Origin: Planctomycetota bacterium
GTDB taxonomy: Bacteria > Planctomycetota > JACQVV01 > JASMLP01
Length of the DNA stretch: 59,382 nt
NCBI GenBank assembly: GCA_030748635.1
Contig: JASMLP010000212.1
Coordinates: forward strand, 1-59,382
Direction: 5' to 3'
Shown here: positions 9,560 through 16,656 of the stretch, in pieces
Numbering within the stretch: position 1 is the stretch's first letter
Layout of the letters: each line of letters starts with the position of its first letter
Made by a program: the position numbers and the translations under genes
The notes under the pieces: generated by a model
The model's input: only the letters and a program-made list of their open reading frames with translations
Database searches by the model: none
Told to the model about the DNA's origin: nothing

Positions 9560-10148
9560 CTCGAGAGTTTTGGCCACCGGACGTTCGCAAATCTACGTTT
9601 CGCGAGGGGGCGACAAGCTCGCGTTCGCTCTCGAATATTTCGGAGTAGACCCGTCGGAACGGTTGGCGATCGACCTGGGAAGCAACGTGGGTGGTTTCGT
9701 GGACTGTCTTTTGCGTCACGGCGCGTCCCGTGTTTGGTCGGTAGATACCAGTTATGGGACTCTCGATTGGGGGCTGAGAAATGACCCCCGGGTTTCAGTT
9801 CACGAACGCACCAACGCGCTTCACTTCGAGCCTGAACAGCGGCCTGTAGATCTGATCACGATCGATGTGGGTTGGACCGGACAGCGGAGAGTACTTCCTC
9901 GAGCCATCGACTGGGTGCGTTCTGGAGGGTGCATTTTGAGTCTTGTCAAACCTCAGTATGAAGCTCAGAGGTCTGAGTTACAGAAGGGCAAGGTTCGCCC
10001 GGAGTTCCTCGAAACGGTGCTCCAGCGGGTCCAGGAAGGGGTTTGTGATCTGGGGTTTCCGCAGTTTGGTTGGGTGGAGAGTCCTCTGGGTGGTGGCAAG
10101 CGAAACCGAGAATTCTGGCTCTATTTGACACCGCGAACGATCGGTTGA
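9444..10148 (+). CDS. TlyA/FtsJ-type rRNA methyltransferase lacking the S4 domain
   Basis: From about residue 50 the protein matches the catalytic half of TlyA, the 2'-O-ribose rRNA methyltransferase family. It has YVSRGGDKLAFALEYFGVD, the SAM-binding loop AIDLGSNVGGFVDCLLRHGA, WSVDTSYGTLDWGLRNDPRV, TIDVGWTGQRRVLP and a C-terminal ESPLGGGKRNREFWLYL. TlyA normally has an N-terminal S4 RNA-binding domain of about 60 residues directly before YVSRGG; here that space is the Ala-Gly-Glu repeat. The start is unclear: GTG at 9444 inside the repeat (used here), other in-repeat GTGs, or TTG at 9570 just after the upstream stop (9557-9559). The repeat's GGAGG copies could support reinitiation. Confidence 0.72.
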   Translation: MGAEAAGVEAAGVVAAGVEAAGVEAAGAEAAGAEAAEPSSRVLATGRSQIYVSRGGDKLAFALEYFGVDPSERLAIDLGSNVGGFVDCLLRHGASRVWSVDTSYGTLDWGLRNDPRVSVHERTNALHFEPEQRPVDLITIDVGWTGQRRVLPRAIDWVRSGGCILSLVKPQYEAQRSELQKGKVRPEFLETVLQRVQEGVCDLGFPQFGWVESPLGGGKRNREFWLYLTPRTIG

Positions 10149-10284
10149 TTTGTATGAACATATCGCGCAGAGATCGGTTGGACAGAGAGAGGTCGGGTTA
10201 GGGTATAGGGTCAAAATCAAACCGAGATTTCTGTGGCGTGGTAGACTACATGCCGGGTGAAAGAGTTTTTGGTCGCTCTTGCTA

Positions 10285-10312
10285 TTGACCGAGGACTGCC
10301 TATTCTTACAAT
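10285..10312 (+). promoter_or_regulatory. Sigma-70-type promoter before the radical SAM gene
   Basis: TTGACC (10285-10290) and TACAAT (10307-10312) are separated by 16 bases, placing a start site near 10319, about 48 bases before the ATG at 10367. It is the best such pair in the 218-base gap after the methyltransferase. Sequence match only. Confidence 0.5.
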
Positions 10313-10366
10313 CCCTCGAATCCTCGGAATTCTGAGATCAAACTCCTCTAAAGGTGCTCAATTAGG

Positions 10367-11494
10367 ATGGTTGTAGACAAGATCAAGCGAGCCACGAAAC
10401 TTTTCGGATTCGAGTTGGCGCGATGGAGTCCGGTACTTGCGGAATCGATTTGGGTTCGTCCGAATTCGGTTAGTTTCAAAATTACCGCCAACTGTAACTC
10501 CTTGTGCATCACGTGCGGAGAGTGGAAAGAGGTCAGTCGAGGAGAATTGACGACCGAGGAAATCAAGCGGGTCATGGACGATCTGAAAACCCTGGGTCTC
10601 AAGAACTTTTACGTTTCGGGTGGGGAGCCGACTCTTCGTCGAGATTTAGCAGAGATTCTGGAATATGCCCGGGAGTTGGGCTTTTCTACTGGGTTGACCA
10701 CTCACGGATTGACGTTGACCGAATCCCGCGCCCGACGGCTTTTTGAGGCGGGCCTGGGAATGATCGGCTTTTCTGTCGACGGCGTGGGCGAAGTTCACGA
10801 TTTCGTTCGTGGCCGTAAGGGATTTTATGATAGGACCTTGCGGTCTATTGGGATCGCTTCCGAATTGCGACGGGAATTCGACTTTAAACTCATGGTTGGC
10901 TTTACCCTGAACGGGGTGAATATGGATACCCTGGTTCCTTTGGCCAAGGAGTTGATCCCTTTTGGGGTCAAGATGAATGTGGGTCTGATCAATTTCACCA
11001 CTCAGCAGTTCAAAATCGCGGATGGAAAGACGATGGGACTTTGGCCCCAGGATCTCGATCACCTGAGCGAGGTTATTGATGAGGCTCTCGCGCTGGGAAA
11101 GGAACACCCTGACCTGTTTGCTGCTCTTTCTTCGGAGTGGAAGACCTGGGCTCTCGAATACTTCAAGGATCCCAAAGGGGAAAATATTCCCTGTTCGATC
11201 GGCTATCACAAAATATACATCGACCCGCACGGCTGGGTTTATCCCTGCTGGCCGATGGATCCGACCGGAAATGTTCGTGAGCAGTCGATTCGAGAAATTC
11301 TCGCCTCGGACAAGCACCGTCACACTCTTCACAACATGTTGCGATTGAATTGTCCTGGCTGTAGTTGCAATACGTATTCGAACCGTTTTAACCACCTTCC
11401 TCGGGTCCTGAATAAGCGCTTCAAGGGGCTTTTGAGTCCCTCTCCAAAGGTGGAGCAGAGTCCCAGGGGATTTGACAATCTGGTCGAGTCTTGA
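10367..11494 (+). CDS. Radical SAM protein with C-terminal cysteine cluster
   Basis: The 4Fe-4S/SAM motif CNSLCITC (CX3CX2C, from Cys44) follows the strand SVSFKITAN-like SFKITANCNS, and GGEPTLRRDLAEI is the SAM-contact GGE motif. The rest follows the radical SAM barrel (GLGMIGFSVDG; VGFTLNGVNMDTL). The C-terminal region has PCSIGYHKIYIDPHG, YPCWPMDPTGNV and LNCPGCSC, resembling SPASM-type or twitch auxiliary cluster ligands. Enzymes of this shape modify peptides or small metabolites; I cannot name the substrate, and no precursor peptide gene is obvious next to it. It appears monocistronic, preceded by its own promoter and convergent with rsgA. Confidence 0.85.
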   Translation: MVVDKIKRATKLFGFELARWSPVLAESIWVRPNSVSFKITANCNSLCITCGEWKEVSRGELTTEEIKRVMDDLKTLGLKNFYVSGGEPTLRRDLAEILEYARELGFSTGLTTHGLTLTESRARRLFEAGLGMIGFSVDGVGEVHDFVRGRKGFYDRTLRSIGIASELRREFDFKLMVGFTLNGVNMDTLVPLAKELIPFGVKMNVGLINFTTQQFKIADGKTMGLWPQDLDHLSEVIDEALALGKEHPDLFAALSSEWKTWALEYFKDPKGENIPCSIGYHKIYIDPHGWVYPCWPMDPTGNVREQSIREILASDKHRHTLHNMLRLNCPGCSCNTYSNRFNHLPRVLNKRFKGLLSPSPKVEQSPRGFDNLVES

Positions 11495-11503
11495 TGACCC
11501 GGG

Positions 11504-12430
11504 TCAATTGAAATCGAAGTCTGGGTTCTGTAGCGATTCGAGCATCCGGGTGTAGTTTTCATAGCGGTCTGCGTGGATGTGGCCGCTTTCGACCGCCGCG
11601 AGGACTGGACAATCGGGTTCGTGGGTGTGGGTGCACCGTCGAAATCGACATCCGGTTCGAAGTTCGTTGATTTCGGGAAAATGGCTTGAGAGGTCTTCGG
11701 GCTCGATGTCCCAGAGCCCAAAACTTCGGATGCCTGGCGTATCGACGACATATCCGCCCAGGTCGAGTTTTAGAAGACTGACCGAGGTGGTTGTGTGGCG
11801 CCCCTTGCCGGATCGTGAACTGATTTCGCCGGTACGAAGAGATAGGCCGGGCTGGAGGGCAGAAAGAAGACTGCTTTTTCCTGTTCCCGAGTGACCAGAA
11901 AGTACGGTGGTCTTTTTTCGAAGAAAACGTGCCAGGGCGTCCATGCCCGTCTTGTCGACAGCGCTGGTAAAAAGAAGGGGGTATTGCAGATCTTCGTAGT
12001 AAGCCAGGCGAGATCGCCACTCCTTGTGATCGATAAGGTCGGCTTTGTTCAGGCAGATGGCAGCATCGAGATGGTTCTTGTCGGCGGCAACGAGCATTCG
12101 GTCGATGAGACCCGAGCGAAAAGGGGGATCTTGAGGGGAGGAGACGATCAGTAGCTGGTCCAGGTTGGCTACGAGGATATGTTCCAGGTCCCCTCTTCCG
12201 GCGGAGCGCCGGGAGAGTTTGTTTCGACGGGGCTCGACCGAATCGATGACTCCGAGATTGGGGCCACTCGGCGTCCAATGCACTCGATCTCCCACGCTAA
12301 CCGGTTTCTTGGTGGTTCGGGGTGTGTTCTTGAGTCGGCCGCGAAGGGAGCATCGGAACGTGCCTTCCGCGGTATCGACATGATATCCGGCTGAGTCGAT
12401 GCGGATGACGGTGCCTGGTGTGCGATTCAT
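11504..12430 (-). CDS. rsgA: Ribosome biogenesis GTPase RsgA (YjeQ)
   Basis: Circularly permuted GTPase that checks 30S subunit maturation. An OB-fold segment (GTVIRIDSAGYHVDT) precedes the GTPase motifs in permuted order: G4 in CLNKADLID, the P-loop GHSGTGKSSLLSA and G3 in VVDTPGIRSFG. The C-terminal zinc-binding segment reads GCRFRRCTHTHEPDCPV. The ATG at 12430 (MNRTPGTVIR) places the OB fold at the N terminus and is preferred over ATG 12493, which would overlap the region needed by the divergent gene at 12498. Length is then 308 residues, close to the family norm. Confidence 0.93.
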   Translation of the reverse strand: MNRTPGTVIRIDSAGYHVDTAEGTFRCSLRGRLKNTPRTTKKPVSVGDRVHWTPSGPNLGVIDSVEPRRNKLSRRSAGRGDLEHILVANLDQLLIVSSPQDPPFRSGLIDRMLVAADKNHLDAAICLNKADLIDHKEWRSRLAYYEDLQYPLLFTSAVDKTGMDALARFLRKKTTVLSGHSGTGKSSLLSALQPGLSLRTGEISSRSGKGRHTTTSVSLLKLDLGGYVVDTPGIRSFGLWDIEPEDLSSHFPEINELRTGCRFRRCTHTHEPDCPVLAAVESGHIHADRYENYTRMLESLQNPDFDFN

Positions 12431-12497
12431 GAAAGATGATGGTACACTAAGCGCTTCCATAGCCCCAAGTAGACCGAATGTAAAGGAAGTCATCGCT

Positions 12498-13178
12498 ATG
12501 CGTGGCCGACTCTATCATCAGGAGTTGATGATACTTCTTCACCATGAATCTCAGCGTCTGGGACGGCGAGTTTATCTCAATTTGGTGGAATCGCTGGGCG
12601 ATGAATACCCCAATCAAACCCGAACTTCTAGCGGTTTCGAGTTTCGCAGTTTCTGGGGAGGGAGTTGTTCGGTTGGCACCGAACAGACTCAAGTGATCGA
12701 TCTTTTTCAGGAAGATGGAGAGGTGGCTCTGGTTCTTGACCGAGTGGGGAATGTTCTCCAGAAAATTACTCATTACGTTTCGCTGGGACGTTTGACCGGT
12801 TGGGATTGCCAGATCTCTTCGTTGCTCGCCCAGGAGGATCTGAATCGGGAAGTGCAGGCGGTGTTGCCTAGTACCGAGCATTTCATTCGCCAGACTTTTT
12901 TGCAACCGGTCGATACCGCCGCACTGGGAGGAAATATGCGGGGTACCGGGATTCGGTGGCTTTATCAGATCGATCACGACTATTACGATTTGACGATTCA
13001 GCCTTACCAGCACGATTCCCAGTTTTTGCATCTGTCGCTCTACATCTCCTACGCCTACCCACCCGAAGGCGCCGAAGAAGTCCTCAAGGGGGCAGGCAAA
13101 GCGATCGAATATCTGGAGGGCCGGGTTGTCGATTTTGTGATCGACTCGAGCCGCTCGATTCCCCAGTCTGGAAATTGA
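12498..13178 (+). CDS. Conserved-looking protein of unknown function, 226 aa
   Basis: I do not recognise the family. The protein is soluble-looking, with no signal peptide or membrane segment, and has acidic and aromatic stretches (GFEFRSFWGGS, IRWLYQIDHDYYDLTIQPY, LHLSLYISYAYPPEGAEE). The start is set by AGGAAG ending 8 bases before ATG 12498; an upstream in-frame start at 12399 would overlap rsgA on the other strand. It is transcribed divergently from rsgA, and the downstream Sua5-phosphatase gene begins 84 bases after its stop, so the two may be co-transcribed. Function unassigned. Confidence 0.7.
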   Translation: MRGRLYHQELMILLHHESQRLGRRVYLNLVESLGDEYPNQTRTSSGFEFRSFWGGSCSVGTEQTQVIDLFQEDGEVALVLDRVGNVLQKITHYVSLGRLTGWDCQISSLLAQEDLNREVQAVLPSTEHFIRQTFLQPVDTAALGGNMRGTGIRWLYQIDHDYYDLTIQPYQHDSQFLHLSLYISYAYPPEGAEEVLKGAGKAIEYLEGRVVDFVIDSSRSIPQSGN

Positions 13179-13262
13179 GCGAACTTGCGCCCCTGTTAGC
13201 GACGAATTATACTTCTGGCTACTGGCTGGTGGTTGTGATGGAAGTGCTTGAAATATATTGAG

Positions 13263-14372
13263 ATGGGGCGGTCAGTGGAGACAGAAATTATTCGGGCGGT
13301 CGGTACGGGACTGGATCGCGAAGGACTCCGGCGAGCAGCGGAGTGTTTGGCTAAAGGCGGAATCGTCGCTTTTCCTACCGAGACGGTGTACGGATTGGGG
13401 GCGGATGCGCGAAACGCCGAGGCGGTGGAGCGACTCTACGCACTCAAGGGGCGTCCGAGAAGTAAGCCGTTGACGATCCATCTTTGTGAATTTGATCATG
13501 TCCGAAAACATGTGGCGGAACTTGAATCCATGGCGACAAAATTCGCTCGTCGGTTCTGGCCCGGTCCCCTGACCCTGGTCGTTCCTCGGGGTGGTCTCGA
13601 TGATGAGATGGTGGGGTTGCGAATGCCTTCGAACTTCATCGCTCTGGAGTTGATTCGCCAGTCAGGTGTTTCGGTCGTTTTGCCAAGCGCTAATCGGCAC
13701 GGCGAGCCTCCATCCATTTGCTGCGAAGAGGTTATGGATATTTTCGGTGGTGAGATCGAGATGGTTGTCGATGGAGGCGAAACGGGTCTGGGAGAGTCCT
13801 CCACCGTCGTGGAAATTCGTGGCAACCGATGGAAGGTACTCCGTCACGGCGCGATTCCTGAAGAGACTTTGAAGCGAGTCGCTCCGACGTCGATTCTTTT
13901 TGTGTGTACGGGGAATACGTGTCGGAGTCCAATGGCTGAGGCGTTGGCTCGTCATCTTCTGGCTCGTTCAATGGGGGTGGATCCATCCCATCTTGAGGAG
14001 GCAGGGGTACGGATTTCCAGTGCGGGAACTGCGGCCGCGCAAGGTTGCTCGATTTCGCCGGGATCCCTCGCGGCGATGCAGGATCGAGGTCTTTCGGTCG
14101 AATCTCATCGCTCGCAACCGGTTACCTTTGATCACTGCCTTGAGGCCGATTGGATTTTTGTCATGAGCCAGGACCACAGTGATACGCTCACTGAGTGGAT
14201 GCCAGAGAGTGCTCACAGGGTCGCTCTCCTGGATCCGGATGGAAAAAACATTCCGGATCCATTTGGTGGCAGTGATGATCAATATCGTGAATGTGCGGTT
14301 CGGATTGAAGAAAGCGTGCGCCGATCTTTTGTCAAGCAGGGACTGTTACCGGCGAGTGAGGACGTGAAATGA
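13263..14372 (+). CDS. Sua5/YrdC threonylcarbamoyl-AMP synthase fused to low-molecular-weight protein tyrosine phosphatase
   Basis: Residues 1 to about 200 are a Sua5/YciO/YrdC domain (GGIVAFPTETVYGLGADA, KGRPRSKPLTIH, FWPGPLTLVVPR, VGLRMPSN). It makes threonylcarbamoyl-AMP from Thr, bicarbonate and ATP for tRNA t6A. From about residue 205 comes a low-molecular-weight tyrosine phosphatase: P-loop FVCTGNTCRSPMAEAL (CX5R) and the general-acid loop DPFGGSDDQY near the end. The joint role is unknown; dephosphorylation of protein-Tyr or protein-Arg is the family reaction. I chose ATG 13263 over the in-frame TTG at 13248. The stop overlaps the rpiB start (ATGA). Confidence 0.9.
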   Translation: MGRSVETEIIRAVGTGLDREGLRRAAECLAKGGIVAFPTETVYGLGADARNAEAVERLYALKGRPRSKPLTIHLCEFDHVRKHVAELESMATKFARRFWPGPLTLVVPRGGLDDEMVGLRMPSNFIALELIRQSGVSVVLPSANRHGEPPSICCEEVMDIFGGEIEMVVDGGETGLGESSTVVEIRGNRWKVLRHGAIPEETLKRVAPTSILFVCTGNTCRSPMAEALARHLLARSMGVDPSHLEEAGVRISSAGTAAAQGCSISPGSLAAMQDRGLSVESHRSQPVTFDHCLEADWIFVMSQDHSDTLTEWMPESAHRVALLDPDGKNIPDPFGGSDDQYRECAVRIEESVRRSFVKQGLLPASEDVK

Positions 14373-14812
14373 AGATTGCCCTGGGAAGTGATCATGCGGG
14401 TTTCGAGGCTAAAGAATCGATTGAGCGGTGGTTGATCGATCAGGGTTTTGCCTGTTTCGACAAGGGAACTCATGATACGGAAAGTTGTGACTATCCGGAT
14501 TTTGCCGGTGAGGTAGCGCGCTCGATTTCTATCGGAGAATCAGAGATGGGGATTCTCGTTTGCGGGACGGGTATCGGGATGAGTATCTGTGCCAACAAGA
14601 TAGAAAAAGTACGGGCGGCGCTTTGTCACGACGAGCATACGGCTCAGATGAGTCGGGAACATAACGATTCGAACGTGTTGTGCCTGGGAGCACGCCTGAA
14701 CGATCAGGAGAGTTTGTTGCGTATCGTGGGGAAGTGGCTCAACACACCGTTCGGAGGCGATCGACATGCTCGCAGGGTCTCGAAAATCGGCGATTTGGAG
14801 CAGAGGCGCTGA
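14369..14812 (+). CDS. rpiB: Ribose-5-phosphate isomerase B
   Basis: Interconverts ribose 5-phosphate and ribulose 5-phosphate in the pentose phosphate pathway. All RpiB hallmarks are present: MKIALGSDHAGFEAKE, DYPDFAGEVA, the active-site VCGTGIGMSICANK with the catalytic Cys, the phosphate-binding CHDEHTAQMSREHNDSN and NVLCLGAR. The 147-residue length is normal. Its ATG overlaps the stop of the Sua5-phosphatase gene (ATGA), so it should be translationally coupled. Neighbourhood of Sua5, LMW phosphatase and rpiB occurs in many bacteria, which supports both calls. Confidence 0.95.
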   Translation: MKIALGSDHAGFEAKESIERWLIDQGFACFDKGTHDTESCDYPDFAGEVARSISIGESEMGILVCGTGIGMSICANKIEKVRAALCHDEHTAQMSREHNDSNVLCLGARLNDQESLLRIVGKWLNTPFGGDRHARRVSKIGDLEQRR

Positions 14813-14998
14813 ACGGAACTTCCTGGGCCCACTTCGGCCGACGTGTAAGGCAGATGTTCGTGTGTGGGGTTCCCTGGGTTTAGGAGAGCAATTCCTGGGT
14901 TTGGTGGGTCGATACAGATGAAATGTACGGAGACGTCGCAGCGAGACAGAGTTCTTGCTTTGTTTATAAGTTGTTGAAAATGTGTGTATTATGTGTTT

Positions 14999-15251
14999 TG
15001 GCGTGGTGGAAATAGGGTGAAAAACGCGTAATTATCCGTCGATCGAGAGAATCGGGAATTGTGGTGCAATTCGGCATCGGTGGGGTTAGAATCTGTCACT
15101 GATTCCTGATCAGTTATCAATCGCCTTTCAAGAGCTGGTTTTTCTTCTTCACCGATGTGGCTACTCCTGGTCGTATCGACTGGGGAGAAAGATCGGTCTC
15201 CTTCACAACGGGGGTCCTCAAACTTCGCGGGGGGACCCCCGCCTTTTTCCC
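14999..15251 (+). ncRNA. Unassigned structured RNA candidate ending in a strong terminator
   Basis: This stretch lies in a 486-base gap with no plausible ORF. It contains a chain of perfect helices: GAATTG/CAATTC (15056-15072, loop TGGTG), CATCGGTG (15075-15082) with CACCGATG (15150-15157) enclosing GAATC/GATTC (15089-15105), GTCG/CGAC (15170-15180) and GGAGA/TCTCC (15184-15201). It ends at the terminator 15209-15251. The nearest upstream gene ends at 14812, so the terminator may belong to this RNA. TATTAT at 14987-14992 is a possible -10, but no well-spaced -35 is visible, so the 5' end is a guess. It does not show the landmark motifs of 4.5S RNA, RNase P RNA or tmRNA. Confidence 0.38.
15209..15251 (+). 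terminator. Strong Rho-independent terminator
   Basis: A 9-bp perfect stem, CGGGGGTCC (15209-15217) with GGACCCCCG (15233-15241), is followed by CCTTTTTCC. A smaller alternative stem (GCGGGG/CCCCGC) lies inside. The T-run is on the + strand, so it terminates rightward transcripts coming from the rpiB side or from the RNA candidate. Confidence 0.85.
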
Positions 15252-15298
15252 GCGTAAGCCCTCGAAGCTGATTTATTTCACCTCGAGTCGGATCCGGG

Positions 15299-15823
15299 TC
15301 AGGAGTCGATGGGGCGGTTCTGGAGGTCAGCGGCTAACGATTCGAGAAACGGCTGAAAGGTTTCCCGGTTCTTTTCGTCGATTCGGGTCAGATTCTCGTG
15401 AGCCTTGCGAATCAACAGGATGCGCTCTTTGGGGTCGTATTCTTCTTCCTGAAGACGATCGAAGGTGATCGAGGGGATGGCGACGTCACGTTTCGAAATT
15501 TTGATCAGACGCGATAGCCCCAATTCCTTGAGTTGACGAAGACAGCGCTCCGTGGCGTTGACGACGTAGACCCGCTTTCCCGAAGGGGCCGAGGAGTCGC
15601 CTTTCCGGTGCAGTTGGATGCCGATCAGAACTCCCATAAAAGTGCTGTCCATGCCCAGGCACCCAGCCAGATCCACATAAAAATGCTTGGTATCCAGTTC
15701 CATCATCGAATCGACAAATTCCTGGAACAGATGTGAGTTGTTGAAGTTAGCTAGACCGACGACCCGGATGTAGATCGAGTCATCACACCGCGCAACCTCA
15801 AAATAGTCCTGTTGCGTTCCCAT
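15299..15823 (-). CDS. STAS-domain anti-sigma factor antagonist-like protein
   Basis: A 174-residue cytoplasmic protein. Residues 8 to about 120 form a STAS domain: SIYIRVVGLANFNNS, then FYVDLAGCLGMDSTFMGVLIGI, where MDSTFMG is the phospho-acceptor loop (D-S-T-x-x-G) with Ser as the likely target of an anti-sigma kinase. LGLSRLIKI closes the domain. A charged helical tail of about 50 residues follows. It faces an FlgM-like gene on the same strand, 201 bases upstream, which suggests control of a sigma factor, possibly flagellar. SpoIIE-type phosphatases such as the one at 46704-48071 reactivate proteins of this class. Confidence 0.85.
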   Translation of the reverse strand: MGTQQDYFEVARCDDSIYIRVVGLANFNNSHLFQEFVDSMMELDTKHFYVDLAGCLGMDSTFMGVLIGIQLHRKGDSSAPSGKRVYVVNATERCLRQLKELGLSRLIKISKRDVAIPSITFDRLQEEEYDPKERILLIRKAHENLTRIDEKNRETFQPFLESLAADLQNRPIDS

Positions 15824-16024
15824 CGCAGGTCTTTTACGGAAGCCTTTTGTGTTCTTCTAAAGTTCCGGCAAAATAAAGAAGCTGATCCTAGTGGATGGAA
15901 GCTGGCAAACGAATGCATTCGAACCCACTGTTTACCACTCGAATCGGTACACGAGTGTAGAGCTTGGCTTGCGCAAGTCAAGCGATGGGGCAGGTTTCAA
16001 GGAGTCGGGACGAAAATCCCGATC

Positions 16025-16312
16025 TTAGGATTCGTCGCCCCAGATCTCGTCGATCATTCGGGACAGCGCGGTGTGCAACTTTTCCTTGGTGACGAAATCG
16101 CCCTTTTCGATCGCCTGGCGTATCTCGGAAACTCGAGCTTTGCGGATATCCTCGACTCGAGAAAGTTTGGAAAGATACTGAGCCATTTCAGAGATTTGCA
16201 CGGAATCGGCAGAAGGTGCCGAACCCGAATCGACCGCCGCGGGCTTCGCGGAGCGCTTGCTTTCCGAGATCCTGTTGGTTCTCGGAGAGTTGCCTGGTCC
16301 TTGTATCTCCAT
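16025..16312 (-). CDS. flgM: FlgM-like anti-sigma-28 factor
   Basis: A 95-residue protein with a disordered Ser/Pro/Ala-rich N-terminal half and a C-terminal helical region matching FlgM: DSVQISEMAQYLSKLSRV, then VSEIRQAIEKGDFVTKEKLH. FlgM binds the flagellar sigma factor FliA until the hook is complete and is then exported. The V-x-I-S block and the I-x-x-G-x-[YF] block are the family's conserved elements. Its presence suggests a flagellated organism, although no other flagellar gene is in the window. It lies upstream of the STAS gene on the same strand and may be co-transcribed with it. Confidence 0.75.
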   Translation of the reverse strand: MEIQGPGNSPRTNRISESKRSAKPAAVDSGSAPSADSVQISEMAQYLSKLSRVEDIRKARVSEIRQAIEKGDFVTKEKLHTALSRMIDEIWGDES

Positions 16313-16656
16313 GGTATTTCTTGTTTTAAGTTCTCTGTGGGGGGGAGAGATGGCCTTGGAAGGAGCTTTGAAGAGCCTAGGTGACCGTCTCGTGTGTTTC
16401 TGTTATCGGAGCCTTGGCGAAGAAACTTGAGCCCTAACCGGTCAAAAATAGGAATCTTATGAACATCTTGAATCGAAATGGGGATCGATCTGGAATGCCC
16501 TCAATCCCATCGCTACAATAGCGACTCGTTTGGCGTTCAGATTTCAGACCAATCATCATCCTAATGCACTTTGAACGGGTAGATTACGAACATTGAGTTC
16601 CGGTGGCAAGAGATTCGTCGATGTCCCGGTTCTCCCAGAGAGGATTATTTATTTCG
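16313..16656. other. Intergenic region between flgM-like gene and FAD oxidoreductase
   Basis: A 344-base divergent gap that must hold the promoters of both neighbours. I see no convincing -35/-10 pair, repeat, RNA or further ORF. Part of it (16603-16656) is an in-frame extension of the oxidoreductase that I judge untranslated. Confidence 0.5.

Noticed and set aside
9065-9577. Minus-strand ORF with (ASAPA)n-type repeats over the Fe-S carrier
   Set aside because: It is the complement of the 15-nt repeat; all three phases of such a repeat are open, and no homology or start signal supports the minus frame.
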